A stretch of DNA of 43,561 nt from Pirellulaceae bacterium (GTDB lineage: Bacteria > Planctomycetota > Planctomycetia > Pirellulales > Pirellulaceae), in assembly GCA_024102795.1 (NCBI GenBank), contig JAGFJK010000164.1, forward strand, positions 1-43,561, read 5' to 3'. A program made the position numbers and the translations under genes. Below the pieces are notes generated by a model, which worked only from the letters and a program-made list of their open reading frames with translations, had not been told where the DNA came from and searched no databases. Positions 9,401 through 16,200 of the stretch are shown here, piece after piece; positions within the stretch are counted from its first letter, which is position 1; every line of letters starts with the position of its first letter.

Positions 9401-12033
9401 GCCACGCTGGAACCGACCGGCTGGCCCGTCAGGTTGTCCTTGCCGGCGGCCAGCATCTTCATCACGCGGTCGGCTTCGAAGAACACGTAGCCCAGGTGCG
9501 TATCCTCCAGGCCGGCGAACAGGCGGACCGACTGCGGGTCGCTGGGGTCGCCCGACTGCGGTTGATCGATGCTCACCCCCGGCGGCTCCGTGCTGCCGAA
9601 CACGGCGCGCAGGGCCGCGACGAAGTCGTCGACCAGCAGTTCGGGCACGCCCGCCTGCTGGTCGCCCAGCAGCACCACCTGGCTGGTCGCCGGATCGATC
9701 GTCGCCCCGGTGATCGCCGACAGGCTGCCGACGAACTGCACCGCCTTGTCCAGCAGCACGCCGCCGCGGTCGTTGGCGGGGGAGGTGGTTTGCTGGGGCG
9801 AAGGGGACGCCTGGTGGATGCCCAGCCCGCCGCCGACAGACAGCGTGCTGCCAGCGCCGGTGTAAGGTCCGATCGAAGCTGATACACCACCTTGCGTAGG
9901 CGCAGGCCAAAGCGCATCGACGACAGTTTCCACAAAAGCTTCCACACCCAACCGGTTCAAGTCGCGAACCGTATTCGGCCCGAACTCGCGCGGATTCAGT
10001 GGGTCTCGCCATTTCAGAATGTTGGGGTTCGCACCACCTCGGCTGGGAATGATGACCTTCGAGACATGACTTGCGCCGACCCCTGCCAAAGTGCCCACAC
10101 CAATATTCACCAGCGACGGTTCGAACCCTTTCTCCTGCCACCAATCAACCGCTTCGCCCGTTAGCTCACTGGCTGTCGACCCGGCGGCGGATGTGGCCCA
10201 AGGATTCTTGGTCAGCAGCCCGACACCGATTGCCGCCGCAGCGCCACTCGCTCCCTGCAGTGTCCCCTTGGCGGCCTCGTTCAAGACCTCGGTCCAATGA
10301 TCACCCCTCCAGGCACTCTGCACCGCGCTGACACCGCCATTAAAAACGCCATATCCGACGATACCCAACAGCGCAATCTGGATGACCTGCCCGCTGGGAT
10401 CCACATAGTTCACCGGGTTCGAACCCGCATACGCATACTGGTTCGGCCCGTCGGGGAATCCGGCCGGGTCCTTGCTCAGAAAGCGACCCGTCTCCGGGTC
10501 GTAGTAGCGGGCTCGCAGGTAGACCAACCCGGTATCCGGATCCAGATCCTCGCCGGTAAACAGATACGAATTGTCCAGCGGCGTCGCACCGCCGGCCGGC
10601 ACCGTCGCTCGCGGTTGGCCGAAGGCATCGTAGCTGTACGAGGCCAGAGCGGCACCGGCCGGACTGGTCAGGTCGGTGGTCGAACCCAAGCCGTCTTGCA
10701 GAAAGTAAACCGGATTGCCCTGGCCCGGCAGCCGACCCGCGATCCGACCCACGCCGTAGGTGAACCGGCTTGTCATGTTGCCGGTCGAATCCAGTTGGGC
10801 CAGCACCTGGGTGAAAGGGCGGTTGGGATCGTTGACATACCGGGTGGCCGTGCCGTTTTCGATCCGCGCGATCCGGTCGCCGTTGCCGTCGTACTGGTAC
10901 TGGATCACGCTGGTCCCGTCATCCACGCGCACCAGCAGGTTGCGGTAGTCGTACTGGTAGGTGGTGGTGCCGCCCGGCGTGATCCGAGCGGTCTGGTTGC
11001 CGCTGCCATCGTACTCGTACCGCACCAGTTCGTTGCCGCCGGCGCCGGTGATCCGCAGCAGCCGGTTCTCCAGCGCGTACTCGTAGAGAAGCAGCGTGGC
11101 GGCTTGCGGCCCGGCCCCATCCGGATCGGTCGCCATCGACGTGCGGTTGCCCACGCCGTCGTACGTGTAACGGACCACGCTGCCGTCCGGGTAGCGGGCC
11201 TCGGTCAACTGGTTGCGACCGTCGTACGCATACTGGTACAGCCCGCTCAGGAAATCGCCGGTTGCCGGCGTATCCAGGTCGGGCCGGCGGATTTCGACCG
11301 AAGTCCGGTTGCCGTTGGCATCGAACGCATATTGAAACGAACTGACCAGCTCGCCGTCCGCATCCGCGTAGGTCAACAGTTCCAGGCGTCCCGAAGCATC
11401 GTATTGCAGGCTGGCCGCGATCCCGTTGGGCAGCGTGGCCGACTGCAGTTGCCCGTCCGCGAACCAGGCGTAGCTGGTGATCTGCGAACCTTCACTGACT
11501 CGCACCAGCCGGTTGGCCGCGTCGTAGTCGTAGTCGACCACCGTCGCGTCGGGATAGGTGATCGTATCGATGTTTCCCGCCGCATCGTAGCTGTAAGCGA
11601 CCGCCACGTCGTCGGCATTGCCTCGCACCGCGTCCGTGGACCGGGTGACGGCCAGCAACCGGTCCCAGGCGTCGTAGTCGTAGAAGGAGTGCCCGGCCGG
11701 GTCGGCCATCTGGACCAGGTTGCCGTGGGCGTCGTAAGCGTAGCTGGCCGAGCCGCCCGGCCCCTCGGCCTGGACCTGCACCAGTTGCCCCAGGTCGTCG
11801 AATTCATACCGCGTCTCCTGCCCTCGCCCGTCGCGGATCGAGGCGACGTTGCCGGCCAGGTCGTATTCCAGCAGCCTCGCGTCGGCGGCCAGCAAACGCC
11901 GCGGCTCCAGTTGCTCCAGCGTCCGACTGCGAGTGCGGCGTGACAGCGGGCGACGGTTCGTTGGGAGGTGGCGCCGCGGGTGGCGGTCGGAGGGCAGGTC
12001 GAGCGAACGCGCAGGGTGCGAGTGAGGCGACAT
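409..12033 (-). CDS. Giant LEPR-XLL RHS/YD-repeat, RTX and dockerin-like surface protein (3874 aa)
   Basis: Predicted extracellular giant. The leader at residues 39-52 (LEQLEPRRLLAADA) matches the planctomycetal LEPR-XLL type. Order by approximate residue: YD repeats 53-470; RHS core about 500-545 (RYYDPETGRFLSKDPAGF) ending in DPSG; variable Gly-rich segment about 550-752; conserved unnamed domain 753-1080; head-like motif near 1111 (NITRHYNSF, GPLGFGW); second YD block about 1200-1650; RTX-type Gly/Asp repeats in patches about 1724-1990; PPC-like beta modules about 2200-2700; SdrD-B-like Ca-binding repeat about 2880-2940 (DANQNGRQDAGE); HYDIN-like and PPC-like modules about 3340-3565; and a dockerin-like tail about 3570-3780 with two F-hand-like loops (VNVFDFAGARDN, VNVFDLAAVRDN). 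ATG start, no clear Shine-Dalgarno. It is last in a same-strand block. The YD core lying ahead of the head motif is atypical. Role unknown: adhesin, matrix protein or polymorphic toxin carrier are all possible. Confidence 0.9.
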   Translation of the reverse strand: MSPHSHPARSLDLPSDRHPRRHLPTNRRPLSRRTRSRTLEQLEPRRLLAADARLLEYDLAGNVASIRDGRGQETRYEFDDLGQLVQVQAEGPGGSASYAYDAHGNLVQMADPAGHSFYDYDAWDRLLAVTRSTDAVRGNADDVAVAYSYDAAGNIDTITYPDATVVDYDYDAANRLVRVSEGSQITSYAWFADGQLQSATLPNGIAASLQYDASGRLELLTYADADGELVSSFQYAFDANGNRTSVEIRRPDLDTPATGDFLSGLYQYAYDGRNQLTEARYPDGSVVRYTYDGVGNRTSMATDPDGAGPQAATLLLYEYALENRLLRITGAGGNELVRYEYDGSGNQTARITPGGTTTYQYDYRNLLVRVDDGTSVIQYQYDGNGDRIARIENGTATRYVNDPNRPFTQVLAQLDSTGNMTSRFTYGVGRIAGRLPGQGNPVYFLQDGLGSTTDLTSPAGAALASYSYDAFGQPRATVPAGGATPLDNSYLFTGEDLDPDTGLVYLRARYYDPETGRFLSKDPAGFPDGPNQYAYAGSNPVNYVDPSGQVIQIALLGIVGYGVFNGGVSAVQSAWRGDHWTEVLNEAAKGTLQGASGAAAAIGVGLLTKNPWATSAAGSTASELTGEAVDWWQEKGFEPSLVNIGVGTLAGVGASHVSKVIIPSRGGANPNILKWRDPLNPREFGPNTVRDLNRLGVEAFVETVVDALWPAPTQGGVSASIGPYTGAGSTLSVGGGLGIHQASPSPQQTTSPANDRGGVLLDKAVQFVGSLSAITGATIDPATSQVVLLGDQQAGVPELLVDDFVAALRAVFGSTEPPGVSIDQPQSGDPSDPQSVRLFAGLEDTHLGYVFFEADRVMKMLAAGKDNLTGQPVGSSVAGYQSMAERWHASGTSADIRWWFQIGDMKLVRSADGQSFEFDDVGLRLVAENAATGQPATDADALAFADWFTDNYDAIAAEAYPYPSLPGLTQPLVRLKQAAQAVALARFLRDQQIEVDFSWINQYQLPFVDTPETTPTVTVVTTSGAGTSTFYGGIDLAELNQYLADAGGRVRLLADDARLSRPGQTEQAWLLSDNTTDAVALSLTAAPRTGNIAFSDTDLSTPSVAELPLNITRHYNSFQPIDGPLGFGWTLEPSELVFERPAYVRSGDLLNGLREGTVRFLDHASGQALEFESSLVVTFAGDGSISVSGLSEGQPAYAAGELRDGSMLALHGDRGGYTLTRPDGASLVFDADGRLRSQSDRHDNTVTYARTDGRIDTISDGTGIVYTLAYNGDGRVSQVQAATGDRIDYAYDAAGHLLSATRARGGYGFAYEYDLDHRLTATTGPDGLDRLGADSDILNRATARTDARGNTTQWQFQLDPSGQQVSSVEELVSGLTAQTHRDALNRTTLATDALGRTSQFRYDANSGMRNPTAIQLPDPGRPEVHFTYDDAGRLTTVYDPANDPDGNGLTQQFFYDAAGNLTRHVDAREIETLYQYDSHNRLTRTERAGTAWQYAYTPQGLLQAVTDPLGHATTYTYDSFGNVAQVTDAAGGIAAYQYDALHRVTQVTDPAGRALHLQYNDFDQVTRVVAPQGQMTFQYDAVTHRLTRQVDWNGQPTDYTYDPSTGDLLSVSAAGTAVDYQYDRFGNIVSLRDAGGTQTVFDYDELNRPIGVRTGFDDLVASLRDADPPWTVVAGTLVVAGSDATSQGDVILLDNDAGLLTLTVNLQSYPLAGLTFDSIYVDAGAGDDLVDLRSAPAAFTSTLLGGPDDDILLAGAGNDLLLGQAGYDWLEGGPGNDRLRGGQDSDVLLGHTSAVRQLFAGEGVSIDHLAGGGGDDLLFSRAGDMVTAGAGRDTFHGSQPDGGFRHWNSRDIPFGLGGRLVLVGDDAVNQITIKNFGDKLFVTIDDYTRIVDVAAFDYLTGLFQQILVLPAGADDFLDAIESPVPVFFFGAGGNDAAWASDDADQLFGGAGVDDLQGGGGDDVLDTGRGADRVDGGDGDDRIIALDDGQVNQLRGGGGRNFFQPATQDQLPDQRETDIVVAPGIAPPQHIEPPEPNWIGRTTNQAPATPRSRQPARPSVQSGPDANVPQILEFTVNPPSVAHGEGFDVVVRGSQQIAWGSVEIAADANQNGRFDEGIDPILHTHRGRGDNQWRLYLSSRPLEVRRYTLFARLRPFDGPPTPWKSAILDVFENPTPPELPEQISAPPDELVALVPYRNGDASLAGRTLTGTSQIDFYELSPDNSIAGGNFRIWTTGNTDTVVGVYDDQGNRLALDDDNGPGSNGEVLVPLQKDQTYYVAVAGRRGARGDYGLEMTGINQTLTASIATPPGGYSGSAQDTLDQADRLDYFQLNSPAGAKFLDVTLHVAATLGAWVRVEDDQQNIVGATTFTQVGRELRLRSLPVSGETVYYISVFGMYQTHGDYTLEVDFDPNQIGFPDYVPRPAWGQYTPLVVHADGDARLDNQPITGGGQYVYYKLSPETAGNYTVRTTGSLNTQLGLYRDAGPALEGWSDGGGTSQNASLTFAAPGNKDYWVAVSSSTTGTFGLELIGPDQHAVLLEAAGLSYEDQATAWFYNHQPQEHFVVTAPAGAQTLTVTATPINQTGDSHDVNVWLVVENEQGQVTPPANAGGTNGVEQIASYPVVGGQRYWITVHAWQALSTGNAHVHVNFDPNVSGTGELPINTSTREDQDFPDAAINAAGSSVVVWTGHGQSYTFGNWDDEIFFQRFDNQGQPVGVEVKANAPDGDVYQANPAVGMDSSGQFVISWVADGAVYFRRFAANGAAQAAEQNALGKTGLYYQDLAVQDNGAFMIVSTGGETLWGRLFNAAGSPLTATFAIDATADHKEDPSVAADGQGNYVVTWRALSDGYQARDVYVARYNSAGQPLPSGRNTYVPGRIQGVRFDDANQNGRQDAGEPPLGGVTVLLDRNANGAQDSGEPTRVTDDQGRYSFDNVPAGIYRVVQLGAGPSGPAVVSDNFNRPDSTDVGPAWTERLGDMRIENQQVRSSSDGSLMTFNDFQGNDQAVVFDLFYDPGRGHRIVNGAAWLGYADSSNYVKLTMQDNSTSDGQLAYSRTYWEHGASGSSDRWPRFVGADSYITDTTPFSSARVLALYDSASATVTLAFDPGFDGVFDTVLTRGGLPPDGLGLNVGLGGYNHVAIDNFRVDPNFVVVPPVSLTPGEEFEVAPEQSETQYEPAVAAAADGSFVIAYEVSDTDGSESNIYVRRFDNSAQPLGPPVRVNDYLSGTQDRAAVALKDNGEVVVAWQSQGQLGAGREVYFRQLDAAGNLVGLEETLLNDYTTNDQDRPAVAGTGGDRFLFAWESYYQDTNVEGVFGRFLNLPTPVPAPLLLLSAFDPGDGPSSNGLNGSHNGLHIDFGPVTHLGNQATRVLRVTNRGTANLTGGVTLAGDSAERFELLGASTFDLAPAASQDLTLALKTDQRGPFDARLVVTHNAGPDPVEVPISASVVPNPDRYETNDSPKTATDLGTLRDLAAADLSLHHDDDQDWFRFQVPLLATLRIDVAHLHAEGDLDMVLYDDDLEILAASSTISDNESLQATLEPGRTYYLQIYSLQAGANVYHLGAAQVSASVEARRIFYNNSYFDGRSADPNAADDAAIASDKSALLPGGLASFANYTSFSRGINGLMIDVRNLAEPETLGAGSFTFLVGNTQDRSTWSPAPAPSSITVRPGAGQGGSDRVTLLWPDGAIQKQWLQVTVLADDTTGLLRNDLFYFGNAVGEAGNSATNTFVNVFDFAGARDNPHNFLNRAAINDAYDFNRDSLVNVFDLAAVRDNSTNFLTALRLLDLRDEAPGGNRFGAGGEGEGSTSNAAQRLATTGSADGLAPAAADLSNWPALREQMRQSAFQRKVDELLASDEKIDFCRPYSLQRAVADLLDDR
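9776..10386 (-). other. Variable tip segment following the RHS core (giant 1)
   Basis: This in-frame part of the 3874-residue protein starts right after the core DPSG motif (10387-10404) and ends before the conserved D-R-G-G-V-L-L domain. It is hydrophobic and Gly/Ala-rich at first (residues such as GASGAAAAIGVGLL), then carries short polar stretches. It has no similarity by eye to the equivalent segment of the 4684-residue protein, although both flanks are alike. The DNA is visibly less GC-skewed than its surroundings. In known RHS proteins this position holds the exchangeable toxin tip. That this one is a toxin is inference. Confidence 0.5.
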
Positions 12034-12159
12034 GGCTGGTCCGCCGGTGTGAAGTCAGGCATGGAACAAGCGGGTATCGAGAGGATGTACGGCGGCCGAG
12101 GCAACGTCGCACAAGAAAATCGCGATCCGGTGAGAATCCGGTTCAGCGGTTGCCCGCCA

Positions 12160-13215
12160 TCAGGCCGGGCGGCTATTCAAGAAATTGATGATCCACAACG
12201 CGTCGCCCGGGGCGACGATGTTGTCGCCCGACACGTCGACGAATGGCGGCGGAACCAGCGGCCACTGCGGTGGGACCAGCAAGCTGCGGGAGCCGCGCGA
12301 ATTCAGCTCGTTGACCACCAGCAGCACGTCGATCGGCGCGATCACCCCGTCGCGGTTCACGTCCAGGCGGTCCAGCGAGTTCTGCCAGGGGAACGGATTG
12401 GCCACCACCTCCAGCAGCACGTCCACCGCCAACGTGCCCGCGGGCGTGCCGGAGTCGCGAGCCGTGATCCGCAACGTGACTTGCGGTTCCTCCGCGTGCC
12501 GCAGGAACTGGTCGTCTTTCAGCTTCAGCCGGCCCGCGACAATCTCGAACCGCTCGTCCGAAACGCTCAGCTCGTGTGTATCGCCCGCGTCCGGATCGTC
12601 CACCGTCACGTTCCCCACCACCTCGCCCGCCAGGTACTCCTCGATCGAGCTGCCGGAAACGCGGATCGCCGTCGGCGGCCGGTTCACCCCATCCAACGTG
12701 ATCTGCCCCGCGTGCAGTTCGATCGGCAAGCTGGCTCCGCCGCTGCCCACGAAGTGCGAATCCTCGCCCGCTTCCGAGCTGCTGAGCAACAATGGGAACG
12801 TCCCGTCCAGCAGGCCCACGGTGCTGACCGTCAGCCGCACCAGCAGGCCATCCGCGGCCACTGCCTGGCCGCCTTGGCTGAACGCCACTCCCGCCTGAAC
12901 AAACTGAGCTGCCCCGGGCACGACGCCGCCCGTTTCGGTCACGGGAAAGGCGTCCCAGATACCGCCGTCGAAATCGACGCCGGTGAATACGGGCTCCGCC
13001 AGCGGGCCGCGGCCATCGCCGAGTTGGGCCAGCAGGTTCAGGCCCGTGACCAGCGGATCCTGTTGCGGCTGGGTGCTGATCACCCGCAGCTCGATCACCT
13101 GCCCGGCCGTGTCCGGCAGCAATCCGATCGTCCCCGGATCGATCACCAGGGCCGGTACGGCGCGGGTTTCGAGCTGCTCCAGGTGCAGGCGGCGAGTGGC
13201 AGGTCGGTGGCGCAT
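12160..13215 (-). CDS. Secreted LEPR-XLL-leader protein with cohesin-like, cadherin-like and dockerin-like parts (351 aa)
   Basis: The leader (LEQLETRAVPALV, residues 12-24) resembles the N-termini of both flanking giants. Residues about 25-180 form a beta-rich stretch that resembles the cohesin-like fold seen in planctomycetal secreted proteins (tentative). Residues about 185-275 look cadherin-like (VDDPDAGDTHELSV, then LRITARDSG). The C-terminus has two Ca-binding dockerin-type loops, DVNRDGVIAPIDVLLVVNEL and DVSGDNIVAPGDALWIINFL. I chose the ATG at 13215. An in-frame TTG at 13248 would add 11 residues and lies 9 bp from the stop of the upstream giant. Neither start has a clear ribosome-binding site. 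The spacing (42 bp to the upstream gene, 126 bp to the downstream one) fits co-transcription. A likely job is extracellular scaffolding or docking, by inference only. Confidence 0.8.
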   Translation of the reverse strand: MRHRPATRRLHLEQLETRAVPALVIDPGTIGLLPDTAGQVIELRVISTQPQQDPLVTGLNLLAQLGDGRGPLAEPVFTGVDFDGGIWDAFPVTETGGVVPGAAQFVQAGVAFSQGGQAVAADGLLVRLTVSTVGLLDGTFPLLLSSSEAGEDSHFVGSGGASLPIELHAGQITLDGVNRPPTAIRVSGSSIEEYLAGEVVGNVTVDDPDAGDTHELSVSDERFEIVAGRLKLKDDQFLRHAEEPQVTLRITARDSGTPAGTLAVDVLLEVVANPFPWQNSLDRLDVNRDGVIAPIDVLLVVNELNSRGSRSLLVPPQWPLVPPPFVDVSGDNIVAPGDALWIINFLNSRPA

Positions 13216-13257
13216 GGCGGCAGGTGGGAGAAGCTTCCGAACGATCAAACGCTGAAA

Positions 13258-16200
13258 CTACCACTCAGGCGACAACCAATCCAGCCGTTCCCCCTCGGCC
13301 CGCTGGGAGACCAGTTCCAGTTGGCCGGAGCCGACCGCGTGCCAGATGGCGTCCGTGTCGCGCGGTGCCTGGAAGTGGTTGATTACCGCCAGGGCGTCGG
13401 CCGGCGAGAGCCGCCCGTCGCGGTTCACGTCCAGCTTCGCGTCGGCCGCCGCCGGCCGGCTACCTCGAGCGGCCAGATCGTTGAGGACCAGCAGGATATC
13501 GGCCGGCGTGACGCGCCCGTCGGCATTCGTGTCGCGAGGGTCGCGTACGTCCGGACTGGCGATTGTTTTCCAGTTAGGCTGGCCTGTTGTGCCGACCAGC
13601 GGCGAGCCGGCGGCCAGGCCGCCGCCGGGTTGATTACCGCCGGAACTGCTGCCGCCGGCGCTGTTGCCGCCGCCCGATCCGGCGGGCGCTGCTGCCTGCG
13701 GCGCTCCGTTGGTGCCATTGCCGCCGTTGCCGCTGTTGCCGCCGGTCAGGTCGAGCAGCTTGAGCGCGGTCAGGAAGTTCGTGCTGTTGTCGCGCACCGC
13801 CGCCAGGTCGAACACGTTGACCAGCGAGTCGCGATTGAAGTCGTACTGGTCGTCGATGGCCGCGCGATTCAGGAAGTTGTGCGGGTTGTCCCGCGCTCCG
13901 GCGAAGTCAAACACGTTGACGAACGTATTGGATGCGGAGTTGCCTGCTTCGCCGACGGCGTTGCCCACGTAGAACACGTCGGCGGCGGCCAGCCCGGTGA
14001 CGGCGTCGGCCCGCACAGTGACTTGCAGCCATTGTTTCTGGATGGCGCCGTCGGCCCAGAGCAGCGTGATCCGGTCGGCGCCGTCCACCCCCGCGCCGGC
14101 TCGCGCCGTGACGCTGATCGGGGCCGGCACGTCGGTCGACCAGGTGCCGGGCGTCTGGGAATTTCCCACGCGGAATTCAAACTGGGCCGCGCCGACCGCC
14201 GCCGCGTCGGCCACGTTCTTCAGATCGAGCATCAGGCCGTTGATCCCGCGGCTGTAGCTGGTGTAGTTGGCAAACGTCGCTCGGCCACCAGGCAACAGGG
14301 GCGTCTTGTCGATGGCGATCGCCCCGTCGTCGGCCGCGTTGGCCGCCGCGCTGCGGCCGTCGAAGTACGAGTTGTTGTAGAAGATGTGGCGGCCGGTGAT
14401 CGTCGTGACGGTGGTGTCGAGCACCTGGACCGTGTCGCTGGCACTGCCCAGGCCCGTGGCTGCCGCCTGGATCGACACCGTCTGCGTCCCGTCGCGCTCG
14501 TCGTCGTCGACGGCATCCACCGGGAACGTGAACCAGACCTGGCCGGCGGGAATCACGACCTGCGCGGGAAAGGCGATTTCCGTGTCGTCGCCGCCAGTCA
14601 GCGTGACGGTCAGCGGCTGCGTGAGATCATCCAGATTGTGCCGCGTTACGGTGGCGGTGGTGGCCGCAGTGCCCGCATCCTCGCTGATCGACTCGCCGGC
14701 GATTTCCAGCGACAGATAGGGCAACGCGGCCACTTGCAACTGGTATTGCCCCAGGTCGCCGTAGCGGCCCTGGCTGAGCACGGCGACATGGTACTGGCCG
14801 GCGGGGACGGTGCGCGCCAGCACGGCGTCGAGCGAGTCGCCGGGAGCCGACTGTTCGATCAGCGCGCCGGCCGCGTCGCGCAGTTGCAGCACGGCGTCCA
14901 GGTTCGGGCCCGTGGCGGCGACGTCCAGGCGGACCGTGATCGGGCCACCGCCGGTGGCGAAGCTGAAGTAATCGGCGTCGGCCAGGGTTTCGATCACGCC
15001 GCCGCCCGACTTCAAGCTGCCGGAACCCGACAGGGGCGTGGCCGCCGCCACCGAGTTGCCGTGGTCGTCGCCGCGCAGTCCGAAGCCGTTCGTGCCGCCG
15101 GCCAGTATCGCCAGGTCATCCTGCAAGCTGGCAGGTCCCAGGCTGTTGGGACCGTGGTGCCAGGTGCCGCGAGCGGTGTAGTAGCTGAGCCCCATGATCG
15201 GCGCCCAGAGCGCATCGCCCGGATGGTACTCCTGCAGCAGGTTGCCGTTCGAGTCGTACAGACTCTGGTGCAGCAGTCCGAAGGCGTGCCCGGCCTCGTG
15301 CGCCGCCGCCTCGGCGATATAGCGGGCCGTGTTGGCCAGGTTCTCCGCGAACACGTACACCACGTTCGGCTGGCCGTTGGTGAACGAGTTGACGTAGGCC
15401 ACGCCGCCGGCCGACTGGCCGCCTTGCGGTTCGTACCAATCGTCGCTCGACCCGCCAATCACCACGCGCAGCCCCGTACCGTTGGCGAAGTTGCCCGGGT
15501 TGACCGTGGTCACGTTCAGGTTCAACGGCGCGAAGTCCTCGGCCACGCGATGCCAGACTTCGGTGATCGCGGCCAGTTCCTGCGTCGTGAACAGGTGAGG
15601 CAGATTGTCCTGGTCGAAGACCGGCGTGACGGCGTTCGTAAAGCTTCCCCACAGGCTTTGCGTATGCCCGTCGAAATCCAGGTACAGCGTGGCTGGCGCG
15701 CCCGGCAAACTGGAGAGCGCCGGCGGAATGATCTCGTGGTCCCGCACGGCGACCGTGTCGCTGCCGCCGTTGAACCCGTCGGCCGAGGCGGTGACGGTTA
15801 CCGTCTGCGTACCGTCGTACTGGGTATCGTCCACGGCGGCGATGTTGAAGACGGCCGAGGTGGCGCTGGCCGGGATCAGCACGCTGACCGGCACCGTAGC
15901 CTCGTCCGGCTGGTCGCTGGACAGCGTCACGGTCAAGGCCGCCGACAGGTCGTCGCCGTCGCTGCGCGTGACCGTGGCCGTGGCGGCCGCGGGCCCCGCG
16001 TTTTCGAAGAACGAATCGGCCGCGATCACGATCCGCAAGTCCCCGTGGTCGGTCACCGCCAGTTCCGCCGTCCCCGGCAGGAACCCCGCGGCAGCGGCCG
16101 TCAACTGGACCAACTGCGTGCCGTCCACCAGATCGTCGTCGATGGCATCCACGTCGAACTCGACCGAATTGGCCTGGGCCGGTATCGTGACGGTCGCGGG

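Noticed and set aside
13246-13248. TTG as the start of the 351-residue gene
   Set aside because: The ATG at 13215 is a normal start codon and still includes the leader motif. The TTG cannot be excluded.
12173-13264. Alternative minus-strand frame over the cohesin/dockerin-like gene
   Set aside because: It lacks the LEQLE leader and the dockerin loops seen in the other frame.
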